From NCBI GenBank assembly GCA_013397865.1, contig VZTI01005062.1, positions 447,582-511,581 of the forward strand: a DNA stretch of 64,000 nt, written 5' to 3'. Shown here piece by piece: positions 14,388 through 25,107 of the stretch; position 1 is the first letter of the stretch, and each line of letters starts with the position of its first letter. Both the position numbers and the translations under genes were made by a program. Origin of the DNA: Struthidea cinerea (Eukaryota > Chordata > Aves > Passeriformes > Corcoracidae). The notes beneath the pieces were generated by a model. That model saw nothing but the letters and a program-made list of their open reading frames with translations. It did no database searches and was not told the DNA's origin.

Positions 14388-14452
14388 CCTAATCCAGCTC
14401 TGTATGACATCTCTGAAAAATTACCATTGACTTCAGGGGAAGCTGGATCAGG
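14388..14452. repeat. Ancient hairpin-type repeat relic
   Basis: CCTAATCCAGCT at 14388-14399 is matched by AGCTGGATCAGG at 14441-14452, an inverted repeat with 11 of 12 positions pairing. The second arm follows CATTGACTTCAGGGGA, which resembles the CATTGACTTCAATGGGA core of an old archosaur/turtle repeat. The inverted repeat is seen directly; its family is inference. Confidence 0.4.
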
Positions 14453-16557
14453 AAGCAGTAGACATGCTAGTTGATGAAATACGTGTAGAAAATGCAATCA
14501 TCTCTTAAAACAAATCATATGCTATCTCAAAAGTGATAAAATGTCATTTAATTTCTGTTGGCATTCCTACTCACTTCTGCACCTGCAGAGACAATCTTCT
14601 TAGGGTTGAATGATATTTACAATGAAGACAAAAGCAGAATGTCGACAGGTAGAGTGATTTGGCTCTCATATTGACTGCAGCAATTTGGGTGGCCACTGCT
14701 GTGAATTAGATGAATGACAGCTGGAAAAAAATCAGATCTCCGGCAATAAAAAAACAGTTGATATGAGAAATAGATCTAAAGAGCACAAAACACTTAAAAG
14801 TTTTATTACCTTTCTACAGTTGCCTAGCAAGCACTGTTTTCTAAGTGCTGTCCTTAAAGAGATCAATCTAACATTTCCCAGGGAACATGTGACAACTGTT
14901 CTCTTTTCTCACAGTGTACACTTAAATGTCTATGGATCACGCTGCACAAACAAACAAAGGGAGCTTTAATGGCATGGCACTGGCTGGCTAGTAATCAAAT
15001 AATGGTGAAAGACTGGGACATCCAAAAAAAAGAACTACAAAAAACAGCTAAACTAGATTAAATCAATAGACAATGGAAAGAGCCTTCAAAGGAAGCTTTT
15101 GCTCTGAAGGATATCTGATAAATACAAATTACTTTAATTAACCTTCAGGTTCTAACCTGTGGTAAAAACCACAGAGCAAGGTAAAATGTTGCTGGGTTGA
15201 AGTGAGCATCTATGTTTTGCCCTTTCGACCCTACTTTTTCACTGCTCAATATGGCTCAGAAATTCGGTTGAAGAGGGGTGAAAGAAGGGTATGACAAATT
15301 TGCTTGGTAAAGGTTTAACAGCTGAGCCTGTTTTCCCCAAATGACATCACCTAAATTCAAGTGCGTGTCAAATACATATATTGCCAAATAGATAGAGACC
15401 ACATAGTTAAATCATAGATGTAGGTGTAAGTACAGATGTGGATAATATATACATATATAGCAATTTGAAATCAAAGTGTTTCATCAGAACTTTTTACATC
15501 TGTAGATTTGGAAGAAGGAAATATTTTTAAAAATGGCAATATATTTTGTTTCAACCTCAAAAGAACAGTATCTCTTTTAAAAAAAAAGTATCTTAATTCA
15601 GTCACTTTGATTGCATGTATTTCATCTAATTGTATCTTGTAAAGACAGATAAAAGCAAAAGCACGTAATTAAATGTGTCAGGAAGGTCTTCTCAACATTT
15701 CCAGAACAACTTTTTCTTGTAAACTTTCTTGCAGACAATTTTAAAATGTTGATTTCTTTTTCCAGTGTGAGATGAAGAGAAAAATCACAAATTATAGGAA
15801 CAAAACCACAGAGTTCCAATTAGTACTGAATATGCATTTAATATTGCTACTTACTTGCCTCACAAGGTTGATGGGAGATTTTGTTAGACGTGGCTTCTCA
15901 AGCTCTGAAAACTGCTTAAGGAAAGGTAGTCCTTTTCACAAACACCAAGAGTTGTTTCTATATTGGCTTCTGAAGCTGACACAGAGGCAACTCCCTTTCC
16001 AACAGAGGCAATTTGCGATCCTCATCTACACAACTGACTTGCATACACAGTTCTCCCCTTCAGGGAGTATTTTCTATAACTGTGTGGCTTTACTTATTTA
16101 TTTTGCTAGTAAAAGGTAAGCCACATCTGTGCAATAAGCAGTAAGAATTGCGTTTCGAAAAAGTCAGGGTTGTTCAGGCTTTTCTCAATTCCTTCAGAAT
16201 GAAATACCTGCAGCAGTACCTATTGAGCTTTCATCTCAAGGGAGAGTCAAACGTTACAGTTTCATTTACTTCAGCATGTGAAGAGTAGAGGCATGTTTTA
16301 TTAGGAATATATGGAGGGAACTGATAGCCCAGCCTTACCCAGTAGCAAAGGACAAGTTCCATGTCTTGTCATTCTGCCTCCCTGCATGGCTGCCTGAGTT
16401 AAGACTTTCTATAAGGATGTAGTATCATGTTAATAATTCTCTTTTTTTTATAACCAATGCTTAGTTTGTGTCTCAGACAGGGCTTCTTTGGCAAATTTCT
16501 GTTTTGAATGAGAAGAAAAAAAGAAAACATATGGATTTTTAAGATGTGCCTATATGA
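14453..16557. other. Non-coding AT-rich DNA
   Basis: No gene seen. The frame at 15772-16119 (plus, 115 aa) has no recognisable domain. No mobile element recognised. Confidence 0.55.
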
Positions 16558-16602
16558 GATCTATCCATCTATCTATCTATAAATATATATCTATATCTCT
16601 GT
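16558..16602. repeat. Degenerate (ATCT)n / (TA)n microsatellite
   Basis: Repeated ATCT units grade into ATATAT and ATCTATATCT. Imperfect short array. Confidence 0.75.
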
Positions 16603-17637
16603 TAGTAAATGTATTACAGATGAAAATATAGTATTTCAAAACAGACATATAAATTTGGATCTTTTTCTGATCTTTAGGGGTCCCAAGCAGTTCTCCTGGT
16701 ATACCTCAGTTTGGACTCACACTGATTTTTCTAAATTCCAAACTCATCTTTGTGCCAGTTTCATCTCTTAATCACATATTTTCCTTAGGGTTATCACAGG
16801 ACAGATTCAAAAAATAAAACCATACCTCTTCCAATTAAGTAGACAAAGAGATTTTCTAAGTGCCTAACTGTGCTGGAGTTGAATACGTTTGCATCTTCAA
16901 GCATTCGATGCTAAGGTTTTGCTACAATGTCCACTCATAACAATCCAAAACATGGATCTGCACACATGTTCAGCATTTTTAAGCCTGCATCATTCATTTC
17001 CAAACATTCTATAGTGTATCTGCTCATTTCATCTGAGAAGTGCTACCCAGAAGCCCTACAGCAAAATTTACTTCAGTGCCACATTTCATTTTTTGACCCA
17101 TTTTTCGGGGATCTTTTTTTGTTGGGGGGGAGGGTCATTTGTTCATTTCACTTATCTGGAAAGCATTAATTATTTAATAGCAGGAGTAGTTTTTAGTGGC
17201 TGTGTTTAGACTTTCTACTCTGCTTTACTGCCTATGCCAGTGTTCACATTTTTCCCCCCTGGGACACTCTGAGCATACTGACACCCCAGATAGAATCAAA
17301 AATAGGAAGACAAAATTTGCTCCTGAAAAGCCATTTGTCCTCTATGTTTTTAAGGACCTGTAACAAGTTAATAAAAATGATGTACAAAGTCTATGCATTG
17401 TATATCTGAATGCAATGGGGAACCTAATATCCATTAGCATTGATCCAGACAGTTATAAACTTGTGCACACAAAGGTCAGCTCCTCTCTTACTGTTGTTCA
17501 AAGCACATTTAAGAGGAAATGTAAAATTCAAATAAGGGAAACAATAACATATTCTTTCTTGTGAAAAGCTACTATCTGGACTGACATTTAAAGTAAGATC
17601 TGAAAGGTACCCACAGACTCCAGAATATTAGATGATT
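16603..17637. other. Non-coding AT-rich DNA
   Basis: No gene or named repeat. A short G-run and T-run at about 17110-17132 is low complexity. Confidence 0.55.
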
Positions 17638-18060
17638 AGATGGATGGATCACACCTCCTATAAGGAAAGGCTAAGAGAACTGGGGTTGTTCAGCCTGGAG
17701 AAGGGAAGGCTTTGGGATGACTTAACTGCCATCTTCCAGTACCGGAAGGGAGCCCACAAGAAAGCTGAAGAGAAACAATTTACAAGGGCGTGTCATGACA
17801 GGACAAGACAGAGTGTCTTCAAACTGAAAGAGGGCAGGTTTGGATAAGTTATTAGAAAGAAATCCTTTACTATGAGGGCACTGGAACAGGTTGCCCAGAG
17901 AAGCTGTGGATGCCCCATCCCTGGCAGTGTTCAAGCCAGCATTGAATGGGGCCCTGAGCAACCTGGTCTGGTGGAAAATGTCCTTGCCCATGGCAGGGGG
18001 ATTGGAACTAGATGATATTTAAGGTCTATTCTAACTCAGATCTTTCTGTGATTCTATGAT
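17638..18060 (+). mobile_element. CR1 LINE, 3' end fragment
   Basis: About 420 bp matching the 3' end of avian CR1. It begins with a diverged GATGGATCACACCTCCTATAAGGAAAG-like segment, contains the hallmark GGGTTGTTCAGCCTGGAGAA and GGCACTGGAACAGGTTGCCC, and ends in CTGTGATTCTATGAT, the CR1 terminal 8-bp repeat. It is truncated at the 5' end, as usual for CR1, has no reverse-transcriptase coding part and cannot move by itself. No clear target duplication is seen, as expected for CR1. The level of divergence suggests an old insertion. Confidence 0.92.
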
Positions 18061-19439
18061 TAGACCATCATTCCTTGTAAAACGTGCTATGTGAGCCACT
18101 TAGTTGCTAAAATGCTACAACTAAGGAAGCACAGAGAAAATGTTGTGTGTGGTATTTCAAACACCTTACATGACAACCCATTTAGCACTCTTTTCAGGAC
18201 CACACACAAATGATGAAAAGGTTATTCTTTCTCAGTGTATTGTCAAAAGATGATATAAAGGCTGATCATTGTGTTCCACACAATCCAATAGCTCTTCCAG
18301 TGCCTCAGGGATGAGGGATAGGTTAGAGGAAATACCTATTTGATCTCTTTTTTTATTTTTTGAAATAGTAGGACATTGTACATATAACAGGATGAAAAAC
18401 AAGTGTGTACAATACAACCACTGCAGCACTTTGTGGGTTCAATGTTTGTAATTACTGCACAATAGCACATTATCTTTCAAATTACACAGCACAAGCAACA
18501 ACAGTAATGATAACAAGTGACTCAGGCAGGCAGGAAATTCTCTCTGTTATGATAGGATTAGAAGGTATGGGAGGAGAGTCCCATGAACACTTTTGCTTAA
18601 ACTCAGTTTAAAATACCAGTGTACTGAGAAAAACTGAAGGCCTTCAGCTTATGTCTTGCATGTTTTCTGGGGAAGTTCTGAGAATTTTCTTCTTGGTGTG
18701 GTGGTTTTAGGGGCTGAGTGCAGCTAAACTCCTGACAGGCTGAGTCAAAACTGAACTTTTCTACAATTCACTATATCAAAGCTATGGACTGCATATTTCA
18801 AAAAATAATAGCACTTTATAGAGAGACATTTGCTGAAAGGACAGAGGTGATGAGCCCCAAAAGATTTAAAGAGAACAGGAATAAAAAGAAACCAAGTTTC
18901 CTTCTGACAGGTTATACTGCAAAATAAACTTTCTTCAAGGTAATATTCTTGGAGAAGTTTTAAAAAACTAGAGACCTTGTCTTCGAACAAAGTCACGAGA
19001 GGTTAAACCATTTTTTAAAAATAAACTGGTAACTTCTTTTAGCAAGATTTATTTACAAGTGTTGTGCCCTGGATTGGGTCTTACTGGATTTTAAGAGGAT
19101 CCCTTGCAGACCAGAGTATCTGAAGGAATGATGGATATACTTTGCTCCTTAATCAAATTAGGCGTAGTTTGGTACAGGCTCCAAAAGAGGTAAAGGCCAG
19201 AGACCTGTGAGCCAAGAACTTCTCTAGCTCTAATGTGTTCTCTGAGTTCCACAGAGGAACGGAGCGGCACAATGAGCATCAGTGCATATGAGCATGCAGC
19301 ACTGATGGCACAATTAACACCTGAGCAGCACACACCACTTTCAATGCTCGTTCATCAAGGAATAAAGAAGTTGTGGGTACAAGGAGTCTCATGCACACCT
19401 CATCCACCACATGTAATTTGACTTCACGCCAAGCCCTTT
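18061..19439. other. Non-coding DNA
   Basis: No gene or clear repeat. The part at 18690-18750 has a GGTGGTTTTAGGGGCTGAG segment that faintly recalls an LTR edge, but too little is present to call. Confidence 0.5.
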
Positions 19440-19925
19440 ATTCCATGAATATGACAGACTAACGGAGCCTTCTTTGAGCTCTCCCTGCTAAGCAGCTGGC
19501 AGCATCGTGGGGACTCCAATGAACCGGGATGCCTCCCAAGGCTGCTCCTCAAGGCAGAGGGACTTCTTAACAACTACAGTATTTTGGTAAGTGACTGTCA
19601 TCACACATAACCTTGCAGTATAGTGCTCTAAGATTTTGTCTTGGTAACACTGATTTTGTCTTGGTAGTTTTGAATCACTGCTATATCCTTTAAGCAGTAC
19701 AGTAGTAGAGTGAACCTTGATACTGAACTTTGTTAAGCCACACTTTTACAGCGTCATATTTCAATAAAACCACTTCTGCAGGTACCTTTGACAATGGTCC
19801 TTTGTGTGAATAGTCCATTTGCAACAAATTGGCATAGTCAGCAGGATTCCTAAATCCAGCTTTGCTACATTGTAACTCATAATTAACTCTTTTGCTCCTC
19901 ATATTGGTTTCTAATTCCAACATTG
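19440..19925 (+). mobile_element. LTR-like block, possible ERVL-type remnant
   Basis: A GC-richer segment with a CCTCCCAAGGCTGC / CTCAAGGCAGAGG core is followed by TTTTGGTAAGTGACTG, a strong splice-donor-like sequence, then by a TTTGTCTTGGTA duplication (19632 and 19652) and a long AT-rich stretch. The architecture parallels the block at 28.3-29.0 kb. I could not find TG...CA ends with a matching duplication, so boundaries and class are uncertain. It could also be single-copy sequence. Confidence 0.35.
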
Positions 19926-20047
19926 TTCATTTAATGTCTTCAAAATTGTAATCATTAATTCATTTTTACAATTTCATCCCTTTGGTACAGATGAGAAGTC
20001 CCAACACAGAAGATGGAAAATGAAAAAGTATTTTTTGCTAAATTGCA

Positions 20048-20145
20048 GACAGTTAAATGTGAACTAGAATTGACCCACAAAGACACTGTGGACTAGTAAA
20101 ATGTGGACAGTAAAATGTGGTCTAGAATTGACCCACAAAGAAACT
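20048..20145. repeat. Local direct duplication, 58-bp period
   Basis: A 40-bp unit at 20048-20087 recurs at 20106-20145 with 4 mismatches; both copies hold CTAGAATTGACCCACAAAGA. The 18 bp between them has no third copy. A small tandem duplication, age moderate. Confidence 0.85.
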
Positions 20146-20577
20146 TCAGGCATAAGTTTCAGCTGCAGGACAAGTCCTGAGATACAATCTGAAACAGTAG
20201 GGATTCTTTTTCCTTTTTATTTGCAAATAAATCTGATGTTTGTGGTCCTCGAGCACTGTCCTGCATTGGTCATTGCTGCACTTGGAGGATGCCCTGGAGC
20301 TGCACTGTGTGTCTGTGCCAGCCAGGCCACAGCAGTGACTATGACCTCTCCTCCTGTGATAACCTTAGAGGCAAGAAATAACAGGAGACAGAGGGCCTTG
20401 TCCTGTGCTTGTGTCTGGCACCAGAATCATAGCTAGCGGAAGCTCCAGTAATGCTTGCTAAGCTTTTTATACTGGCACAAAGGTGTAATGTGACCCGGTC
20501 TTACACAATTTCTTGAAGTTGTTATGGCATCCACAAAGAAAGGACCAGACATCTCCTGTTGAGAGGAGTAATACTGT

Positions 20578-20638
20578 CTGTGTCTGTGTGTGTGTGTGTC
20601 TGTCTGTCACTGCGTGTCTGTCTGTCTGCATGTACATA
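20578..20638. repeat. (TG)n / (TCTG)n microsatellite
   Basis: Mixed TGTG and TCTG units with interruptions. Simple sequence array. Confidence 0.8.
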
Positions 20639-23600
20639 GCACGTGGTTAAAAGTCTGTTCATTTATTTTTTAGATTTGATTGACAGCAAATTTGGGGACT
20701 TTCATATTTGCTTGAAGCTTAAATCATTTAATGGTTGGTCTATTCCTCCTTACTAATATTGTACCTGAGAATTATATGCAAGTGTTATTTTGCCTCTATA
20801 CATAGTTTGTTCTGTAAAATAACTAGCATTTACCACAGTTTCTTTCTTTGATATAAATATTTGAAATATATTTGGATTTGTCTACAAGCTGACTTCCTAA
20901 AATTTTAGATTCTTTTTTTTGTGATGCAAATGAAATCATAAGTAGTAATCTCATTCTCTGTCAAATGATGAAACTAGAGGTTGATTTCATGTGCAGAAAC
21001 AGAGCACGTGCCCAGATATTCATCAGAAACACCTACTGATATGTGGAATGTCACAATTTGAAACTTTAGAACATAATTTCAGAGAGTCCTGAAGAAACAA
21101 TAATGTACTCCAATGTAAATTAAATTAAGTGGACATATACTGTCAGAATGTATATAGTATATATGTACTGAAAAGTATTTTAATATATTAAAGACCCCCT
21201 TAAGGGCTGAAAATGAATAACTTTTACAATCTCTTGGAAAAATTACGTGTGATGCAAAATGTAGTTCTTTGCTATATCTGTTTTAGCAGTAAATTAAAGA
21301 TTTTTCCAAGCGCTGAAGTCAAATTCATACAGAATATAACTTCACTGACTTCAATAGAGTTATCCTGCTGATGGTTTTAGATCAATATTTACAAGACATT
21401 TTCTTGTAAAGTATCTTCTTTAAAAAGATGAAAACTTTTAATTCTAATTCAAAGTATCATCGCTGTAACAGAAATCCATTAACATCCTTGCTGTGAGGGA
21501 TTACCTCTCTTATTTTATTATTTTGGGGGTAGGATGGTCAGCAGAGATTATGCTGATGAGTATAGTGGAGCTAGGTGCTGTTCAGGTCAGGGCAATCCTG
21601 TAAAAATACCAATGCAGATGTAGTCTAGGAAATTATCTTGGGGTTTGATTTGTTTAGGATTTCACTATGCATTCCTTAAGTTTCATTCACGTTGGACCTT
21701 GCAGACCTCTGTAAGACAAATCTTTCTGCAGAAAGACAACCAGCAGTACATAAGTGAATGTTTTCACCACATAATATATTTGAAGTACACAGTAAAAGCA
21801 AATGAGTGGTCTTTCTAGGAACATACTGAACACTTCGCTTTCTGAAATTAGTGTTTAGATGTTCTAGAGTCAAGATTGATAAAAACATATACATATCCCA
21901 CCTTCAGGGACCATTGAAAGAACTCTTACTCTCCAGCAGTCTGCTACATCTTAGCCCATTTCTATCCATGGTTTGGAATTTACACAGAACTACTCTGATG
22001 CACACAAGTATTTAATTTTCTTCTTGAAAATTATGCTATGATTGAAAACCCTTAGCCTTTACATACACAAATTTTCATGAAGTTCAGCAGCATTGAATTC
22101 TTGTTTGTACTCATATCTAACTCCTTTATCATGCAAAGAGAATGTGAGTAAATCTAATCTTTATAACAAAACCATAAAGCAACTCCCAACCAGAGCAAAA
22201 AAGAAGATAATTATATTAGCAAAACTGATAAAAATATGGTCAACTACTCTATCTGGGCACTCTGGTGCAACCATACATGCATAGATTATAGTGTAAGTCT
22301 GTCTTATGCAGCCTCAGAAAAAAGCACATGAAAAATGAGGAGTCTAGGAAGAGTAACTGAGAAGTGGAAACATTATTTTGAGCTTACAAATTTACTTGTA
22401 CCTCTACAAGTAACAGAATTGATTTATGGAAATTGTTAGGACCTCTGGCTTTCTTATGAACAAGAATTCATCCACATACAAGAATTCACCCACAAAAATG
22501 TGCTTCAGGCACCACTATTATTACAGAGAACTGAAAATGGAATTGCTGTCCACTGTGGTGAGATAGATAGAGTTAATGAGAGACTAATAAAGAAATGGTG
22601 CTCTTCATTCTCTCAGAGAAAAGTTACTTGAAAGCTTAAGAAGAATGTTACAGATTCCTCTAGACCTCTCTGTTGTATCAAATACTGTGTCCTTTCAATA
22701 CCAGAAAATTGATAATTTTAGTCCTATAGCCAGAATTCTCTACCAATAAAAACAAACAAAAAAACATGCAAAACAAAAGAAACACTGGAAAATATATTTT
22801 GCAGGTTTTACTACTAGAAAATGCATAGTATGTGTCCATCCATTCATCTATCCATCTAGCAAGGTAGCTAAACAGCTGTCCACCTACATGTACCCATCTG
22901 TGTAAATATCCACCGATGTAAATATACAAATATCTCCCACAATGGAGTGCTCATGCTATTCCCAGCCTGCTATCCAGCTTTGAAGGTCCAGAGCCCTACT
23001 GTACCCATTCCTTCACTCCCTTCATCCCTGCTCTGTGGCCGTCCAGTGCTTTTAGTGGGAAGTCAGAATGGAATAGCAAGTCATAACAGACCTTGTTCAA
23101 CATGCTGTTTCCATCAATTCCCTCTGTTACCTTCAGTGAGCAGGGAAGCAACACTGGAAAAAAATTGTCTCCCATCTCAGATAGGATGTGGCAAATAACA
23201 AATGAGAAAGGGACTGAAATGCACAAACTCATATGCTTTTATCATTTCCCAGCCCCAGAAGACAATGGGAATTGACCTCAATCAAAAACTTTTCTGCCAA
23301 GACTAAAAAAGCACCATGGTACCATGGTATGAGTATTCATCTTTTCTTTTTTTTTTACTATCTAGGAGATGGTAGCTCATCTGCTTCTTTCCAGGGATTA
23401 GGAAGATGAAGGGATGTTATCTTGTGCTCTGCTAGACTACTAACAGGGGTAGTGCCAGCTGAGACCTAAACATGTTCTGAGAGAGGTGCTTCACTCCGCT
23501 CTACTTCATCAAACAAGTTAGAGAAAACCTCTGGTGGGATGAAGCATAGCAAGCAAGGAACTCCTGTGAGCAGCCACCTTCTGCCTCTGCCTCCCAGCTG

Positions 23601-23839
23601 TGACAACCTCAGTGCAGCTCCACTCCACTTGTGGACCAGGTTGGGAGGTTTGACTGGAGGCCAAGCAGAAGGAGTTGACCACATTCAAATGTTGTTTACC
23701 CTCTTCAGCCGAAAAGCAGGTCTTAGCTACATCTTTTCGGGATTACTCTCTAGGAGTGCCAATCCAGGGGAGCCAAGCTGTTTACTAAGATGCAATGTGA
23801 CCCTTTCCTGTGTCCACCTCCAATGAGCAAGAGAAAAGC
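20639..23839. other. Non-coding AT-rich DNA with minor repeat traces
   Basis: No gene seen. At 21343-21360 the CACTGACTTCAATAGAGT motif resembles the old archosaur repeat core noted for the 14.4-kb relic. At 23313-23328 lies a perfect 16-bp palindrome, ACCATGGTACCATGGT. An A-rich AAAC-like tract lies at 22745-22782. Confidence 0.5.
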
Positions 23840-24443
23840 TGTTGCGGTGAGCCATGGCCAGAGCCATGGTCAGCTGGACCAAGCAGACCAACAGGTCCAT
23901 TGGTTTGATGCCTCCACAGCACAAGGGCTCGAAGGCACAGTGAGAACCCCAAAAGGCTGGGTAAAACACACGGACCATTGGCTGCTGCCCCCGCCCCCCT
24001 TATGGTTCATATTTGGTTATTTCTCCAGAAAGTTCTATGTTCCTCGGTAGGTAATTGGCCCATGTTAGTCCTCTACCCCCGACGCCTTCTCCCATTCACC
24101 CTAATCCCTTCTCACCCTCCTTGTAAGACCCCATAACTGGTATTTTATTGGTTATTACATGTTCTTCACACCTATTATGTAGGGGTATAAAACCCCATGC
24201 CCGCCTAATTTTATCGGCTCTCCTCGTGGCTTTTCTCTCCAATAAACCCTTCCCTGCCCCACGAGGAAGTCCCTCCGCTTTTTTCCTTCCTCCTTTGCGC
24301 CCCCTGCCATCGGTGGGCAAGGCAAACCCGAGCAGGTGTTTTGCTCTCCAGCGCCGTGATCGGCCTCTGTCCCCCCAACCTGGGGCAGGGAGAACATTGC
24401 CCGGTGCTAGGACAGCGCACTAGCCGGAGAGAGCACCACGGCA
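23840..24443 (+). mobile_element. Solo LTR, ERVK-type, plus strand
   Basis: 604-bp LTR starting TGTTGCGGTGAGCC and ending CACCACGGCA. Flanks are AAAAGC (23834-23839) and AAAGGC (24444-24449), a 6-bp target duplication with one mismatch, the size expected for ERVK/beta-like elements. Promoter parts are visible: ATTGG boxes, TATAAAA at 24186-24192 and the poly-A signal AATAAA at 24241-24246, followed by a GC-rich R/U5. No internal gag, pol or env sequence adjoins it, so it is a solo LTR left by recombination. It shares its first 11 bp and an internal TCCAGAAAGTTCT with the inverted LTR next to it, so both belong to related families. Confidence 0.8.
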
Positions 24444-24497
24444 AAAGGCATATCCCAGGAACCATCTCCTGGTTTTCACACTGCATTGCAGAGAATA
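24444..24497. other. 54-bp spacer between two inverted LTRs
   Basis: Contains the right target duplication of the first LTR (24444-24449) and the left one of the second (AGAATA, 24492-24497). It appears to be the original host sequence that both elements landed in. Confidence 0.75.
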
Positions 24498-25101
24498 TGC
24501 GTGGCACCACGGCCGCCCGGTGGCCTGGCAGGAGGCAAGGCGGTGCCCTGGTCGGCGACCAAAGGGACACAGTCCTCGCGGCTGGTCGGAGCGCTCTGCT
24601 CAGAGGCACACAAAAGGAGCAGGCTGCAGCNGTAGAGGGACCTCTCTGGTGCCCACAAATCCAGCTTTATTGATAACGAAGTAACAAGGAGCAAAACTGA
24701 AGGGGGAGCACGAGAAAAGGCGGGGGGGGAACCCGAGAAGCCTTTTTATGGTGCTCTAAAAGAGGGAGGAACTAAGGGAAACAGTCCAATAGGGAGATGA
24801 TGGGGGTGACAGGTGCCAATAGGGAAAGGAATAGGGGAGAACTTTCTGGAACTTATACATAGGCAATTAAACTAATAAATATACATAAATAGATGAACCA
24901 ATAAGGACTAAAGAACAAGAGAAGGGTCTAGAAAGAGGGGAGGAGATGTGGCAATGGCAATCACCCAGAAGAGGATGGCCTTAGGTCTGATGGTCATCCT
25001 ATGAGCTGGCCTCAGACCTGCCCTCGGGGTCGAAGTCAGGAGCAGGAAAATTGATCCACTCAATGACATCCAGCCCCGAGGTGGGCTGGGTCACCGCAAC
25101 A
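24498..25101 (-). mobile_element. Solo LTR, ERVK-type, minus strand
   Basis: 604-bp LTR on the minus strand. Read 5'->3' it starts TGTTGCGGTGACCC at 25101 and ends GTGGTGCCACGCA at 24498. A perfect 6-bp duplication AGAATA flanks it (24492-24497 and 25102-25107). On the minus strand, CATAAAAAGG (24742-24751) is a TATA box and AATAAA (plus-strand TTTATT at 24666-24671) is the poly-A signal. An undetermined base N sits at 24631, just downstream of the poly-A region. No internal retroviral sequence adjoins. The U3 and U5 differ from the neighbouring plus-strand LTR, so these are two insertions and not one duplicated LTR. Confidence 0.85.
24631..24631. other. Undetermined base (N)
   Basis: The only ambiguous base noticed in the window. 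It lies in the R/U5 part of a young-looking LTR, where collapsed repeats or allelic differences could give an ambiguous call. Confidence 0.95.
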
Positions 25102-25107
25102 AGAATA

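Noticed and set aside
23840..25101. A full provirus with two LTRs
   Set aside because: The LTRs are in opposite orientation, belong to different families, have different target duplications and only 54 bp lie between them.
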